From Magnetococcales bacterium WMHbinv6 (GTDB lineage: Bacteria > Pseudomonadota > Magnetococcia > Magnetococcales > Magnetaquicoccaceae), in NCBI GenBank assembly GCA_002753135.1, contig PDZV01000006.1:47975-111974 (forward strand): DNA of 64,000 bases, in the 5' to 3' direction. The notes beneath the pieces are model-generated. The model saw only the letters and a program-made list of their open reading frames with translations, had not been told where the DNA came from and ran no database searches. Below, piece after piece: positions 19,650 to 28,897 of this stretch. The position numbers and the translations under genes were made by a program. Position 1 is the first letter of the stretch. The number at the start of each line of letters is the position of its first letter.

Positions 19650-21487
19650 GCCGGGCCCGGCGTGACCGCCTCTTGCTCTTGAAATTGCAGGGCATGGTAG
19701 CGGGCATACTCCCCACCCAAGGCCAACAACTCTTCGTGTCTGCCCGCTTCGACAATCTGCCCGCGCTGCAAGACAATGATCCGATCGACATTTTTGATGG
19801 TGGAAAGACGGTGGGCAATCACCAGACTGGTCCGCCCCTCCATCAACCGTTCCAGGGCCTCCTGCACCATGCGCTCACTTTCGCTATCCAAGGCGCTGGT
19901 GGCCTCATCGAGAATCAAAATCGGCGCATCCTTCAACAAAGCCCGGGCAATCGACAAACGTTGCCGCTGACCGCCCGAAAGCCGCACCCCGCGGTTGCCG
20001 ATCACCGAATCAAACCCTTCCGGCATCTCTTCAATAAATTCCAGGGCATTGGCCACACGCGCCGCTTCGCGCAGTTCGGCCTCCGAACGGTTGCGATCGC
20101 CGTAGGAGATGTTGTTACGCACGCTATCGTTGAACAAAATCACATCCTGGGTCACCACGGCAATTTGCGCCCGCAAACTGCGTTGCGTGGCATCGCGCAC
20201 ATCCAAACCGTCGATCCGGATGGCACCCGAGGTGACATCAAAAAAACGGGGTACCAGATTGACCAGCGTGGTTTTGCCGCTGCCGCTGTGCCCGACCAGG
20301 GCAATCCGTTCCCCGGCCTTGATGGTCAGGTTGATCGACTGCAACACCGGCGGCAAGTCGGCACGATAGTGAAAGCTCACCTGATCAAACTGAATCTCTC
20401 GCTGCAGGGGGGGCAAGGAAACCGCCCCTTGCCGATCCTGGATGGCCGGCTGCAGATCCATCACCGTAAAAATCCGTCGGGCTGCCGCCAGGCTCTCCTG
20501 CAATTGATTATTCAAGCCAGACAAACTTTTGATCGGATCGTAAGCCATGAGCAGGGCGGCGATGAAAGAAAAAAAGGTGCCGGTGGTGGTGGTTCCGGCC
20601 ATCACCGCCTGGCCGCCATATAATATCACCCCGCTGACCGCCAAACCGGCAATCATGTCCATGGCGGGACTGGAGAGGGCACGTATGCGTGCCGCCCGCA
20701 GATTATTGGCCAGAATGGTGCGGTTGAGCAGACGAAAACGGGCTGATTCATACCGTTCCATGTTGAAAGCTTTGACAATCCGTTGCCCGCCAATACTCTC
20801 TTCCAGATGCGAAGTCAGGTTGCCCATCAACTCCTGGCGCACCTGGCTGAGTTGACGCATGCGCCGACCAAAGCTGTAAATCAGCAAGCCGGCCAACGGC
20901 AAGCCAATCAGAGAGATCATCGCCAACTGCCAGTCGCGAAAAAAAAGAACGCCGATCAGAATGATGACCGTAAAACCTTCGCACAACAGGTTGGAAATCA
21001 CCGATGAGGCCGCACCTTTCAACATGTTGGTGTCATAGGTGATCCGTGACATGACACTGCCGACGGCATTGGCCTGAAAAAAGCCCAGATCCATGTTCAT
21101 CAAATGGCGGTACAGTTGAATCTGCAGGCTGCGCACCACACGCTGCCCGATCATCTCCAACAAATAATATTGACTGAAATAGACCACCCCACGAATGGCA
21201 AACAGCGTCAGCACAATGACCGGCAGACTGGCCAACATCCGCGCATCCTGTTCGATAAAGACCCGATCCAGAATCGGTTGTACCAAAAAAGCGATGGCTC
21301 CATTGGTACCCGCCAAAATCAGCATGCAGAGAAAGGCCGGCAGCAAATACCATCGATAAGGCCACACATAAACCAACAGGCGCCTCATCAACTCACGGCT
21401 GGAAAATTCCTTGTAGGGAACATAAAACTCTAATTTTTTCAATCCGGCAGCATTTTTTTTGACAGCACTCACCTTAGGCGACTCCAT
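19646..21487 (-). CDS. msbA: Lipid A/LPS flippase, MsbA-type ABC exporter
   Basis: Half-size ABC exporter of 613 residues in the inner membrane. It has six TMs in the first 330 residues (an intracellular-loop motif is in YDTNMLKGAASSVISN), then a nucleotide-binding domain: Walker [12 protein letters not shown]-loop VTQDVILFNDS, signature [10 protein letters not shown], Walker B ILILDEATSALDSES, H-loop IAHRLSTI. MsbA flips lipid A-core to the periplasmic leaflet, which fits the flanking glycosyltransferases. The ATG at 21487 overlaps the upstream gene by 14 bp; an earlier start would add 10 residues. Confidence 0.9.
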   Translation of the reverse strand: MESPKVSAVKKNAAGLKKLEFYVPYKEFSSRELMRRLLVYVWPYRWYLLPAFLCMLILAGTNGAIAFLVQPILDRVFIEQDARMLASLPVIVLTLFAIRGVVYFSQYYLLEMIGQRVVRSLQIQLYRHLMNMDLGFFQANAVGSVMSRITYDTNMLKGAASSVISNLLCEGFTVIILIGVLFFRDWQLAMISLIGLPLAGLLIYSFGRRMRQLSQVRQELMGNLTSHLEESIGGQRIVKAFNMERYESARFRLLNRTILANNLRAARIRALSSPAMDMIAGLAVSGVILYGGQAVMAGTTTTGTFFSFIAALLMAYDPIKSLSGLNNQLQESLAAARRIFTVMDLQPAIQDRQGAVSLPPLQREIQFDQVSFHYRADLPPVLQSINLTIKAGERIALVGHSGSGKTTLVNLVPRFFDVTSGAIRIDGLDVRDATQRSLRAQIAVVTQDVILFNDSVRNNISYGDRNRSEAELREAARVANALEFIEEMPEGFDSVIGNRGVRLSGGQRQRLSIARALLKDAPILILDEATSALDSESERMVQEALERLMEGRTSLVIAHRLSTIKNVDRIIVLQRGQIVEAGRHEELLALGGEYARYHALQFQEQEAVTPGPA

Positions 21488-23009
21488 CCGGCCGGTAACG
21501 GGAATATTCATTGGCAAGGCGGGGATAGAGCACAGATTGCATGATTTTTTCCAGCCGGGGATATTTTTTCTTGAGCTTCATGATTTGATCCATCCACCAT
21601 GGGGAGCGTAATTTTTTCCCTAATACTGAACATTTACCCGATGATCGCCCCACCTTTTTTCCTTGCCCCTTGAAAACGACATACTTGAAATCATAGCCAA
21701 AGCGGGACATGAAATAACCAAAATAGTCGGCCTTGCTGGCATCCGGCACCGGCAGATCGGCCATAATCATCTGGATGGCCTCTGCATGGCTGCGCGGTTG
21801 ATTGGTTACCCCCAAGGCGCAGTAGGTGCAACTGTTCAAGGTGACGATCGGACGCCCCATGCGTACCGATTCGATACCAATCGTCGAGTTGAAAACCACC
21901 ACTTTTTCCGAAGTCTGCACCAGTTCATAGGAGTCGACTTTTTCATGCGGATAGATCATCAACACCATGGGATGCTGCGCATGGCGGAAACGGGCGAGAA
22001 TTTCTGGGGCTTCATCCTGGCTGTTTGGGTGCATACGTATGGCCAGCTTTCCTTTAAAACCAGCCTGTTGTAAACCTTCGACAATGCGATTCATCGCATC
22101 CGGCAAATTGGGATACAAACGGCGAAAGCCCAGATTTTCCACTGCGTGCAACTCGGTTTCTGTCGAGGTAAACAAGGTAATGCGCCGTTCATTCTCCAGC
22201 CATCCGACCGGCAGGGTGTTGGCCTGCTGGTGGACCAGATAGTTCTTAAAATTGGACGGACGCTTGCCTTTGCGCAAATTTTTAAAATATTCTGCGGCAA
22301 TGGCCCGTTTTTCCGCCTCATTGGGATTGCGCTCCCACAGGCGTATCACCTCCTGGCTGCGCCACTCCATGTTGTGTGGAATGGTATTGGGCCACAAGGA
22401 GTAGCTTTCAATGCGTGAACCCCGCTCATGGACCATGAACGGCACCTCCTCTGCCTGGCAGGCACGCAAAAAACAGCGGGAGGTGGCGCTGCGTCCATTA
22501 AAAAAATAGGCCAAGCCGGGACGTTCCTGCTGCAGCAGACGACGGGTTGCCACATACAGGGCCAAAGTGGTGGAGGTGGCATGGCGCATCAACGGTTCTG
22601 CCTGCTGCATGCGCGGATAACAGGTTTTCAGCATGCTGTACACGCTGGACATGACCGACTCACCGTAATCGTAGGTATCAAACATCAGGGGTTTCATCTC
22701 GCTGATGTCGGTAATACCGGCCAACATCGGCAGCGGCATCCGTCGCGGATGATGCTCGGCAGAAAAAAGGGCGGAAAAGGGAATAATTTTGCCGGAAAAC
22801 TGAATGATCTCCAGACCACGACGTCGTTTGACCACACAGGCATGACAAAAAACCTGATCATTGTTCGGATTGGAATCGCAGTAGGGTATGGCGCGATCAC
22901 AATGAAAATAAACCAACTCATCACCCTTGGCCGCATGTTCCAGCATCAATTCCAATTGCGTCTCAAAGTGTGGTGAATTCGGTTTGACGCCGATAAAGAC
23001 AATTTTCAT
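21474..23009 (-). CDS. Capsule polysaccharide biosynthesis-like protein (KpsC/KpsS-related)
   Basis: Cytosolic protein of 511 residues. The second half resembles the capsule polysaccharide synthesis family: HERGSRIESYS, FTSTETELHAVENLGF, KLAIRMHPNSQDEAPE, and VVFNSTIGIESVRMGRPIV, which recalls the nucleotide-sugar site of KpsC/KpsS Kdo transferases. An N-terminal stretch with FCHACVVKRRRG is unusual. ATG 23009 begins MKIVFIGVKPNSPHFE; the upstream frame extension lacks similarity. It overlaps msbA by 14 bp. Probable role: a glycan transfer step with an acidic sugar. Family assignment is moderate. Confidence 0.7.
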   Translation of the reverse strand: MKIVFIGVKPNSPHFETQLELMLEHAAKGDELVYFHCDRAIPYCDSNPNNDQVFCHACVVKRRRGLEIIQFSGKIIPFSALFSAEHHPRRMPLPMLAGITDISEMKPLMFDTYDYGESVMSSVYSMLKTCYPRMQQAEPLMRHATSTTLALYVATRRLLQQERPGLAYFFNGRSATSRCFLRACQAEEVPFMVHERGSRIESYSLWPNTIPHNMEWRSQEVIRLWERNPNEAEKRAIAAEYFKNLRKGKRPSNFKNYLVHQQANTLPVGWLENERRITLFTSTETELHAVENLGFRRLYPNLPDAMNRIVEGLQQAGFKGKLAIRMHPNSQDEAPEILARFRHAQHPMVLMIYPHEKVDSYELVQTSEKVVVFNSTIGIESVRMGRPIVTLNSCTYCALGVTNQPRSHAEAIQMIMADLPVPDASKADYFGYFMSRFGYDFKYVVFKGQGKKVGRSSGKCSVLGKKLRSPWWMDQIMKLKKKYPRLEKIMQSVLYPRLANEYSRYRPDGVA

Positions 23010-23022
23010 GGCCTGTTCCCAC

Positions 23023-23862
23023 CTACCATACCGTGCGGCCACCATCGGCGACCAGATTGGCACCATTGATGTAGCTGCTTGCATCAGACAACAAAAACAA
23101 AACAGCTCCCTGATATTCATCCACCCGCGCCATACGGCCCATGGGAATCCGTTCGGCCAGACGACCGACAAAGGCCGCATCCTGACCGTTATACACCCCG
23201 CCCGGCGACAACGCATTGACACGCACGTTGCGCTCCGCCCAATAGGTGGCCAGATAGCGGGTCAACCCCAACAAGCCGCTTTTGACCACCGAATAGGTGA
23301 CCGGTTTGACCGGTTGCTGCGCTTCTGCCACCCCCTCGCAGCGATACAAGCGTTGGTCCGGGGCTATCACCGCCAAATCGGAGGCAATATTCAAAATCAC
23401 CCCGCCACCGTTTTCAGCCATCCAGCCACCGAAAATTTGACTGCAAAAGAGCGCTCCGGTCAATCCGACGGCAAGTTCCTGATTCCAGGAACTCAAGGGA
23501 TAGTTTTCAAAGCGGCTCCAATGGCCGCCCGGTGCGGCGGCGGTCATATCCTCCCGTTTCGGATTGATGGCCGCATTATTGATCAGACCGTCGATCCGGC
23601 CAAAATGCTGCCGGATCTGCATCAAAGCTGCCTCCACCTGGGCGCGGTCAGTAATATCACAGCCGATCCCCAACGCCTCGACAGCGTGGTCGGCCCGCAA
23701 CTGTTCGGCACTGGCCACACAACGGGCTTGATCCAGATCCAACAGCACCGGATAACCGCCTGCCGCCGCCACAATCCGTGCATGCTGCACCCCCAACAGG
23801 CCGCCGGCCCCGGTGATCACGATCACTCTGCCCGGCAAACGAAACAGATCCATACCGCTCAT
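23023..23862 (-). CDS. Short-chain dehydrogenase/reductase
   Basis: NAD(P)-dependent SDR of 279 residues. Cofactor motif VIVITGAGGLLGVQHAR at the N-terminus, NNAAIN, catalytic Ser in ILNIASD and YSVVKSGL (YxxxK). The C-terminal VDEYQGAVLFLLSDASSYIN and GANLVADGG are typical. It resembles SDRs of nonulosonic-acid clusters such as PtmA of Campylobacter (family knowledge; orthology not shown). The ATG at 23862 shares one base with the preceding TGA, so translation is coupled to the Gfo/Idh/MocA gene. Confidence 0.88.
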   Translation of the reverse strand: MSGMDLFRLPGRVIVITGAGGLLGVQHARIVAAAGGYPVLLDLDQARCVASAEQLRADHAVEALGIGCDITDRAQVEAALMQIRQHFGRIDGLINNAAINPKREDMTAAAPGGHWSRFENYPLSSWNQELAVGLTGALFCSQIFGGWMAENGGGVILNIASDLAVIAPDQRLYRCEGVAEAQQPVKPVTYSVVKSGLLGLTRYLATYWAERNVRVNALSPGGVYNGQDAAFVGRLAERIPMGRMARVDEYQGAVLFLLSDASSYINGANLVADGGRTVW

Positions 23863-24911
23863 CACACCACCTTTTCCACTTGCCCGCTCTGCAACGCCTG
23901 ATGGGCTGCCAGGCAGACCGCTAACACATCCATCCCCGCCTGCAAGGGTGTCACCAGTGTTTCCTTGCCATCCAGGGCAGCAAGAAAATTGTTTAATTCA
24001 TCGAGAAACATATCGTTTCTCTGAAAATCGGCGAAAGATACCCGCTCATTCTGCCGCGTCTCCCCATCATAAACATCCACCGCATTGGCAAAATAGTCCC
24101 AGTGCAACCACCCCTTTTCGCCGATAATGGTCATAAAGCGTTGCGCCGGACGCTGCAGAAAATTGAGATGTACATGCACCGGAATGGTGCGCCCGTCCGT
24201 TTGCGGCACGGCAAAAAGCAGGCTTGCCGTATCCTCTACCCCGGCCAACTGCAATTGACTCAAATGTCCCCCCACGGCACAGACGCTGGCCGGTTTGCCC
24301 AACAACCATAAAGCAGAGTCTATTTCATGACTTAAACAAAAGATCACCCCACCCCCCTGATCACGGCGGGCCATGTGACCCTGCCGGTAATCTTCATAGG
24401 GGTGCATATAGGGCAAACTCTCGCCAAAGTGAAAATTGGCGGCCACCAGACGGCCCAGCCGACCGGCCTGCAGCAACGCACGAATGGTGCGCATGGCCGG
24501 GTGAAAACGCAACATATAGGCAACCGTACAGACCAACCCCCGTTCCCGGACCAGATGGTCCAGCTCCGCCACCCCTTGCCAGGAAGAGGCGAGCGGTTTT
24601 TCTATGAAAATATGTTTGCCGTGCCGCGCTGCCGCCAAGGCAATTGCCATATGATCGGCAATCGGGTTGGTGACAAAAACGCCATCCAAATCGGGCTCCT
24701 GCAACGCCTCTTCCAGCGAGGGGAGCGAACGGATACCGTAATGCTCCTCCGGTGAGCGGTCAAAGGTGGCCGACAACTGATCATCGATGATCACATTCAA
24801 TTTGCGTTGCCGCCAGCAGCTCAACGCCACCTGATCACCCAATATCTGGCGCAACAAACGGGCGTGCCGCTGGCCAATCGACCCTAATCCGACAAGCAAA
24901 AATCGCTTCAT
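23862..24911 (-). CDS. Gfo/Idh/MocA family oxidoreductase
   Basis: NAD-dependent sugar oxidoreductase of 349 residues. N-terminal Rossmann motif LLVGLGSIGQRHARLLRQ, then GVFVTNPIADHMAIALAAA and the catalytic-lysine motif IFIEKPLASS, followed by the alpha/beta C-terminal domain (NFHFGESLPYMHPYEDYRQG, SHEIDSALWLLGKP). Such enzymes oxidise or epimerise nucleotide sugars. Start overlaps neuA's stop by four bases. It probably tailors the sugar activated by the neighbouring NeuA-like enzyme. Confidence 0.88.
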   Translation of the reverse strand: MKRFLLVGLGSIGQRHARLLRQILGDQVALSCWRQRKLNVIIDDQLSATFDRSPEEHYGIRSLPSLEEALQEPDLDGVFVTNPIADHMAIALAAARHGKHIFIEKPLASSWQGVAELDHLVRERGLVCTVAYMLRFHPAMRTIRALLQAGRLGRLVAANFHFGESLPYMHPYEDYRQGHMARRDQGGGVIFCLSHEIDSALWLLGKPASVCAVGGHLSQLQLAGVEDTASLLFAVPQTDGRTIPVHVHLNFLQRPAQRFMTIIGEKGWLHWDYFANAVDVYDGETRQNERVSFADFQRNDMFLDELNNFLAALDGKETLVTPLQAGMDVLAVCLAAHQALQSGQVEKVV

Positions 24912-25702
24912 GAGGGATGCCTCGTGTTGATCTGTTCTCTCTTCCCTGCGCCAGGGGCGCTCTCTTCCTGCTCTGTCCGGGCAAGCAAAAGTCTTTCCGC
25001 CATGGCAACCTCGTCGGCATAGTCGATATCCACTGCCGGTTCCTCGATAACAAACGGCATGATTTTTTTGCCGGTGGTCGAACCCTGCTGCACGATCACC
25101 TCCGCTCGGGTCACATCAATATAGCCATCCTGCCAGTAGACCAGGGGCAACAGTTGTCGCGGTTGGTTATACGGTTCGGCGAGCCCTTCCCAGGCGGCCA
25201 CCGCCGTCAGCAAGCCGCTTTCGTCGATACGCCACATTTTGAACGGCGACTCCGAGGCCAAACGCACCGAGCGCAGGCTGTCCACCTCTGGATGGGCGAA
25301 AAAGGTGCTGATCGCCTTGTCAATGGTGGCAATACGTCGGATGGGGTGGGTCGGGCGCAAATTGACCACCGCCTGCGGCACATAGTTTTCCTGCTCTTGC
25401 AACCACTGCAGGGCATGGCGATGGTAATCAATATCCAGAGAATAGTCGCCAGCCAGGGCTGCCGGTCGCAAAAAAGGAACCTCTGCACCATACTGCCTGG
25501 CCACTTCTGCAATTTCCACATCATCGGTCGTCACCAGCACGCGCTGAATATTGTTGGCCTGCAGGGCTTGTTCGATGGTATAGGCAATCAGCGGCTTGCC
25601 CAGAACGGGAAGCAAATTTTTGCGTGGAATCGATTTGGAACCACCACGGGCAGGAATCAAGGCCAACACGGATGGCATGCTCTGATCAAGATGCTGTGTC
25701 AC
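24908..25702 (-). CDS. neuA: Acylneuraminate cytidylyltransferase (NeuA-like)
   Basis: CMP-sugar synthetase of 264 residues. It loads a nonulosonic (or related 3-deoxy) acid onto CMP. Key motifs: the CTP loop LALIPARGGSKSIPRKNL, QRVLVTTDDVEIAEVARQYG, NLRPTHPIRR and the C-terminal NIDYADEVAMAE-type pattern (here DIDYADEVAMAERLL). Two starts are possible: GTG 25702 (AGGG about 12 nt upstream) or ATG 25679, which begins directly before the conserved core. Sugar specificity (Neu5Ac, legionaminic acid or Kdn) cannot be read from sequence. Confidence 0.88.
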   Translation of the reverse strand: MTQHLDQSMPSVLALIPARGGSKSIPRKNLLPVLGKPLIAYTIEQALQANNIQRVLVTTDDVEIAEVARQYGAEVPFLRPAALAGDYSLDIDYHRHALQWLQEQENYVPQAVVNLRPTHPIRRIATIDKAISTFFAHPEVDSLRSVRLASESPFKMWRIDESGLLTAVAAWEGLAEPYNQPRQLLPLVYWQDGYIDVTRAEVIVQQGSTTGKKIMPFVIEEPAVDIDYADEVAMAERLLLARTEQEESAPGAGKREQINTRHPS

Positions 25703-25752
25703 GTTTCACTACCCTAACTTTCTGCCAAAGGCACAGGAAGGATGCCATGCCC

Positions 25753-26265
25753 TCAGGATGATGCTGCCTCTGTCGACGACAACTTCAGCACGGCCAACGG
25801 ATCGATGGCTAAAATCTCTTCGAGCAACTCGCGCACCACCCCGTCGCCACCCCGGCAGCGGGTAACCCGCCAGGCCATGTCGCGAATCAACGGATGGGCA
25901 TCGGCAACGGCCACGGCATAACCAACCAACTTCATCACCTCATAATCATTGAGATCGTTGCCAACATACAGGACGCGGCTGAGAGCATAGCCCCGTTCCT
26001 GACAGTATGCACGCAGCTGCCCGGCCTTGTCACCCACCCCTTGCGTCACCGGAACGCGCAATTTGCCGGCCCGCGCCCGGACAACCGGATTGCTCTCGGT
26101 AGAAAGAATCAACACCGGCACACCCAGCTTACGCAACATATCGAAACCCAGGCCATCGCCGCGATGACAGGCCACCGCCTCCAGGCCATTTTCCATCACC
26201 CACACCCGGTTGTCGGTCAACACGCCGTCAAAATCAAAAACCAGCAAATCGATGGCAATGTTCAT
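25753..26265 (-). CDS. HAD phosphatase, KdsC/acylneuraminate-9-phosphatase-like
   Basis: Small cap-less HAD phosphatase of 170 residues: VFDFDGVLTDNRVWV (nucleophile Asp), LILSTESNPVVRARAGKL, and GNDLNDYEVMKLVG. The length and the VLTDNRV pattern match KdsC-type phosphatases, which dephosphorylate Kdo-8-P, and related enzymes for nonulosonate 9-phosphates. Between neuB and neuA it would dephosphorylate the NeuB product if that enzyme uses a 6-phosphorylated sugar (inference). ATG 26265 is the first good start. Confidence 0.85.
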   Translation of the reverse strand: MNIAIDLLVFDFDGVLTDNRVWVMENGLEAVACHRGDGLGFDMLRKLGVPVLILSTESNPVVRARAGKLRVPVTQGVGDKAGQLRAYCQERGYALSRVLYVGNDLNDYEVMKLVGYAVAVADAHPLIRDMAWRVTRCRGGDGVVRELLEEILAIDPLAVLKLSSTEAASS

Positions 26266-26287
26266 TGGCGGGCTATTCTGCCGAGAG

Positions 26288-27421
26288 TTAGCGGCCAAAC
26301 AGGCCCGCAAGACTTTGATTGAACAAGCGGCTCTGCTCGCGCATTTCTTGACGGGCAGTCAAAAAGCGCTGGCGCACCCGCTCTTTGTCGGCCTTGATGG
26401 CCAGCAGAGTGGTCACCAGGCGGTCGGCCAGATAGGGTTCACGAAAATCGACCATCCATTCGCTCAAACCGGCATTGCCGAGAAACTGCTTCATCCGCTC
26501 CTGGGTGACCAGAAACAGCGCCGGCACACCCAACCCGATGGCCGGGGACATGGCATGGACACGCATGGCAATGACAGCATCCGCTTGCAGATAACGACCA
26601 TAAAATGAACCTGTTCCCTCCAAACGGGCCAAACCGCTGGCCACCATCTGCTGATGGGCCAACGCAGGCGGGCAGGCCTGAATAAAATCATGCACCATCT
26701 GAAAATCATCAAAATAGTGGGGCACCAACACCACATTGAGATCGACAACGCGCGACAATCGGACCACCATGGCCACCAGCTGCTGCAACACATGGTTGCG
26801 CATGCCCGGTTCTGCATAGCGGTATTCGGCATCTTCATCATTGAAGGACAACAGCAGATTGAAACGTCCCTTCTGCATTTCCGGATAAAGGCCGCCCGGC
26901 TCTGCCGTCACATACAAGGCGGGATCGGGAATTTCCGGCATCCCTGCCGCACATTGCTCACCAATCGTCTCATTCAGCCAGTCCCGTGTACCATCATTGC
27001 GCAACGCCATGCGCATCTGCTCTGCCTGACGTATGGTCTGCAGCATGGCGCGCAACCGTTCGGCATGATGATAGCTCTGCCCCGGCCAAAAACGGTGCGA
27101 CAAGCCGTAAAAAATTACCGGTTTTTTAATTTTTGACCACAGCTCCAGCGGCAAATCGAAGCGACTGCCTGTCTGTTGCAGATAGGCACGTCCATTGAAG
27201 GTGACGGCACCGTTGACCAGCAGACCATCCGACGCATTGATCCGATCAACAAACCGGCTGTCAAACGGCAACAAACCAAAGGTATAGTCGTCCCAGGCAA
27301 CCCGCTCAAACTGGACCTCCGGCAACAGATCCTCGCGCAGAATCCGTTCCGTACCCAATATCAACGCCCCATTGCCCACATTGGCACTGCGCAAATTGAC
27401 CAGATGCAATAAGCGGGTCAT
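26288..27421 (-). CDS. Polysaccharide pyruvyl transferase family protein
   Basis: Protein of 377 residues resembling the polysaccharide pyruvyl transferase family (CsaB/WcaK-like). N-terminus HLVNLRSANVGNGALILGTE is the family's phosphate/donor loop; the second domain has VLVPHYFDDFQMVHDF, GRYLQADAVIAMRVHAMSPA and GVPALFLV. It would add a pyruvyl (or other) group to a glycan using PEP. ATG at 27421; 22 bp before the HAD gene. Confidence 0.8.
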   Translation of the reverse strand: MTRLLHLVNLRSANVGNGALILGTERILREDLLPEVQFERVAWDDYTFGLLPFDSRFVDRINASDGLLVNGAVTFNGRAYLQQTGSRFDLPLELWSKIKKPVIFYGLSHRFWPGQSYHHAERLRAMLQTIRQAEQMRMALRNDGTRDWLNETIGEQCAAGMPEIPDPALYVTAEPGGLYPEMQKGRFNLLLSFNDEDAEYRYAEPGMRNHVLQQLVAMVVRLSRVVDLNVVLVPHYFDDFQMVHDFIQACPPALAHQQMVASGLARLEGTGSFYGRYLQADAVIAMRVHAMSPAIGLGVPALFLVTQERMKQFLGNAGLSEWMVDFREPYLADRLVTTLLAIKADKERVRQRFLTARQEMREQSRLFNQSLAGLFGR

Positions 27422-27514
27422 CACTCTCCTTCGCACGGCCTGTGTCGATAAGATGGGTCGGCAAGACAGGCAGCAGCGGTTGCAGCCGCCGCCTGCCGAC
27501 GCGCTGTTGAATCG

Positions 27515-28390
27515 TTACAGAAAGCGGCGCAATTTTTGCCGGACCGCCACTTCACTTTCGACAACCCCTTTCTGGCCATCTCCGCGCACCACCGGCCACA
27601 GGCGGATATATTTGGCCAGTTGCTCCATGCCGTGCGGCTCAATGCTGGCAGCATGATCGCTGCCCCACATGGCACGATCCAGGGTCACATGACGCTCCAC
27701 CGCACAGGCACCATAGCCAACCACCGCCATCACCGAGGGCATCAAACCCACCTCATGGCCGCTGTAGCCCACAGGCACCCCATACCGTTTGGCCAGAGTG
27801 GCGATGGCTGCCAGATTCAACTCTTCGTTTTTGGAAGGATAGGTCGATACCGTATGCAGTAACAGCAGCGGCACCCCCTGCAGCAAGGCAACCGCCTGGT
27901 CCACCTCCTCCAGAGTACTCATCCCGGTGGAAAGCAGAATCGCTCTTCCTGTCGCTTTCAGTCGTTGCAACAAGGCTTTGTCCGTCAAACAGGCCGAGGC
28001 AATTTTATGGCAAGGTGGCTGATATACCTCGAGAAAATCGACACTTTCCACATCCCATGGCGAGGCGAACCAGTGAATCCCTTTCTCCTTGCAATAGTGG
28101 TCGATCTGGGCAAACTGCTCGTGACCAAATTCAAGAGCCCGTTTCAGGTCGCCATTGGTCGTTCCGAACGGTGACTCGCGAGGACGTGCCAACTCTTCCT
28201 GACTGTAGACGACATCTACTGTCCGTTTCTGGAATTTGACCGCATCAAAACCGTACAGCACGGCTTTATCGATTAATTTTTTGGCAATGGCCACATCACC
28301 GTTGTGGTTGATGCCGATTTCAGCAATCAGATAACAGGGATGCCCTTCACCAACGATCTTTTCACCCAAACGAACACTTTGCTGACTCAT
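27515..28390 (-). CDS. neuB: N-acetylneuraminate synthase family protein (NeuB-like, no SAF domain)
   Basis: TIM-barrel sialic-acid-type synthase condensing PEP with a 2-substituted or unsubstituted mannose-type sugar. Motifs: LIAEIGINHNGD, AVKFQKRTVD, LLSTGMSTLEEVDQAVALL, HTVSTYPSKNEELN, PVGYSGHEVG and RHVTLDRAMWGSDHAASIEP. At 291 residues it ends right after the barrel; canonical NeuB (about 340-350 residues) has a C-terminal SAF (antifreeze-like) domain, absent here. First gene of the leftward operon, 114 bp after a strong promoter. The stop is genuine, with no continuation of a SAF domain in the 93-bp gap. Confidence 0.88.
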   Translation of the reverse strand: MSQQSVRLGEKIVGEGHPCYLIAEIGINHNGDVAIAKKLIDKAVLYGFDAVKFQKRTVDVVYSQEELARPRESPFGTTNGDLKRALEFGHEQFAQIDHYCKEKGIHWFASPWDVESVDFLEVYQPPCHKIASACLTDKALLQRLKATGRAILLSTGMSTLEEVDQAVALLQGVPLLLLHTVSTYPSKNEELNLAAIATLAKRYGVPVGYSGHEVGLMPSVMAVVGYGACAVERHVTLDRAMWGSDHAASIEPHGMEQLAKYIRLWPVVRGDGQKGVVESEVAVRQKLRRFL

Positions 28391-28503
28391 AGTTGCTCCT
28401 GACGGCGGACACGCCACCCGTTGATAAAATCGCCATCCAGCCTTGATGCCGTGTTGACCTGATCAACCGGCTTTGGCACCCTGTCCAGGCTTTAACGTAA
28501 ATT

Positions 28504-28532
28504 AATCTACCGGCAATCCAAAAACCAGTCAA
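28504..28532 (-). promoter_or_regulatory. Sigma70-type promoter of the neuB operon
   Basis: Minus strand: TTGACT (28532-28527), a 17-bp spacer, TAGATT (28509-28504), followed by an AT-rich start region and a leader of roughly 110 nt before the neuB ATG. It is the only strong match in the intergenic stretch and probably drives the nine genes down to 18495. Confidence 0.5.
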
Positions 28533-28575
28533 GAGAAAAACTGGCACGGAATCTTGCTGATATTGCAGTACGATA

Positions 28576-28761
28576 TCAATTCAGTATGGGTTGTTTGCGG
28601 CAACCCAGGTCGCGAAAATCGGCCTCAACCGCCGGTGGGTTTTGTCCATCAAGGACAGAGGATGTCATGCCCGAATAGTGATCGATAATCCGTTGCACAC
28701 GGGCTTGATCCACCTCGTGCGCGACGCTGCCACTCTCCTGGCTGGCTTTGCTGTGCAGCAT
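28576..28761 (-). CDS. Possible small protein of unknown function
   Basis: A 61-codon frame encodes a hydrophilic peptide with normal-looking codon use for the region (for example ARVQRIIDHYSGMTSSVLDG, then QNPPAVEADFRDLGCRKQP). No ribosome binding site precedes the ATG, and no family is recognised. It could be a small gene or the 3' remnant of a lost gene next to the repeat block. Low confidence. Confidence 0.3.
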   Translation of the reverse strand: MLHSKASQESGSVAHEVDQARVQRIIDHYSGMTSSVLDGQNPPAVEADFRDLGCRKQPILN

Positions 28762-28897
28762 GGGGCATAGACAACTGGTCCGGCAATCAAATGGGAAACA
28801 AATCACGAACAACAGATGGCGGAAACAATCGTCTTCCAGGCTCTCTCTTCACGCGCCATCAACCAGATACATAATCCGGGAAAAGGTAAAAAAGAGG

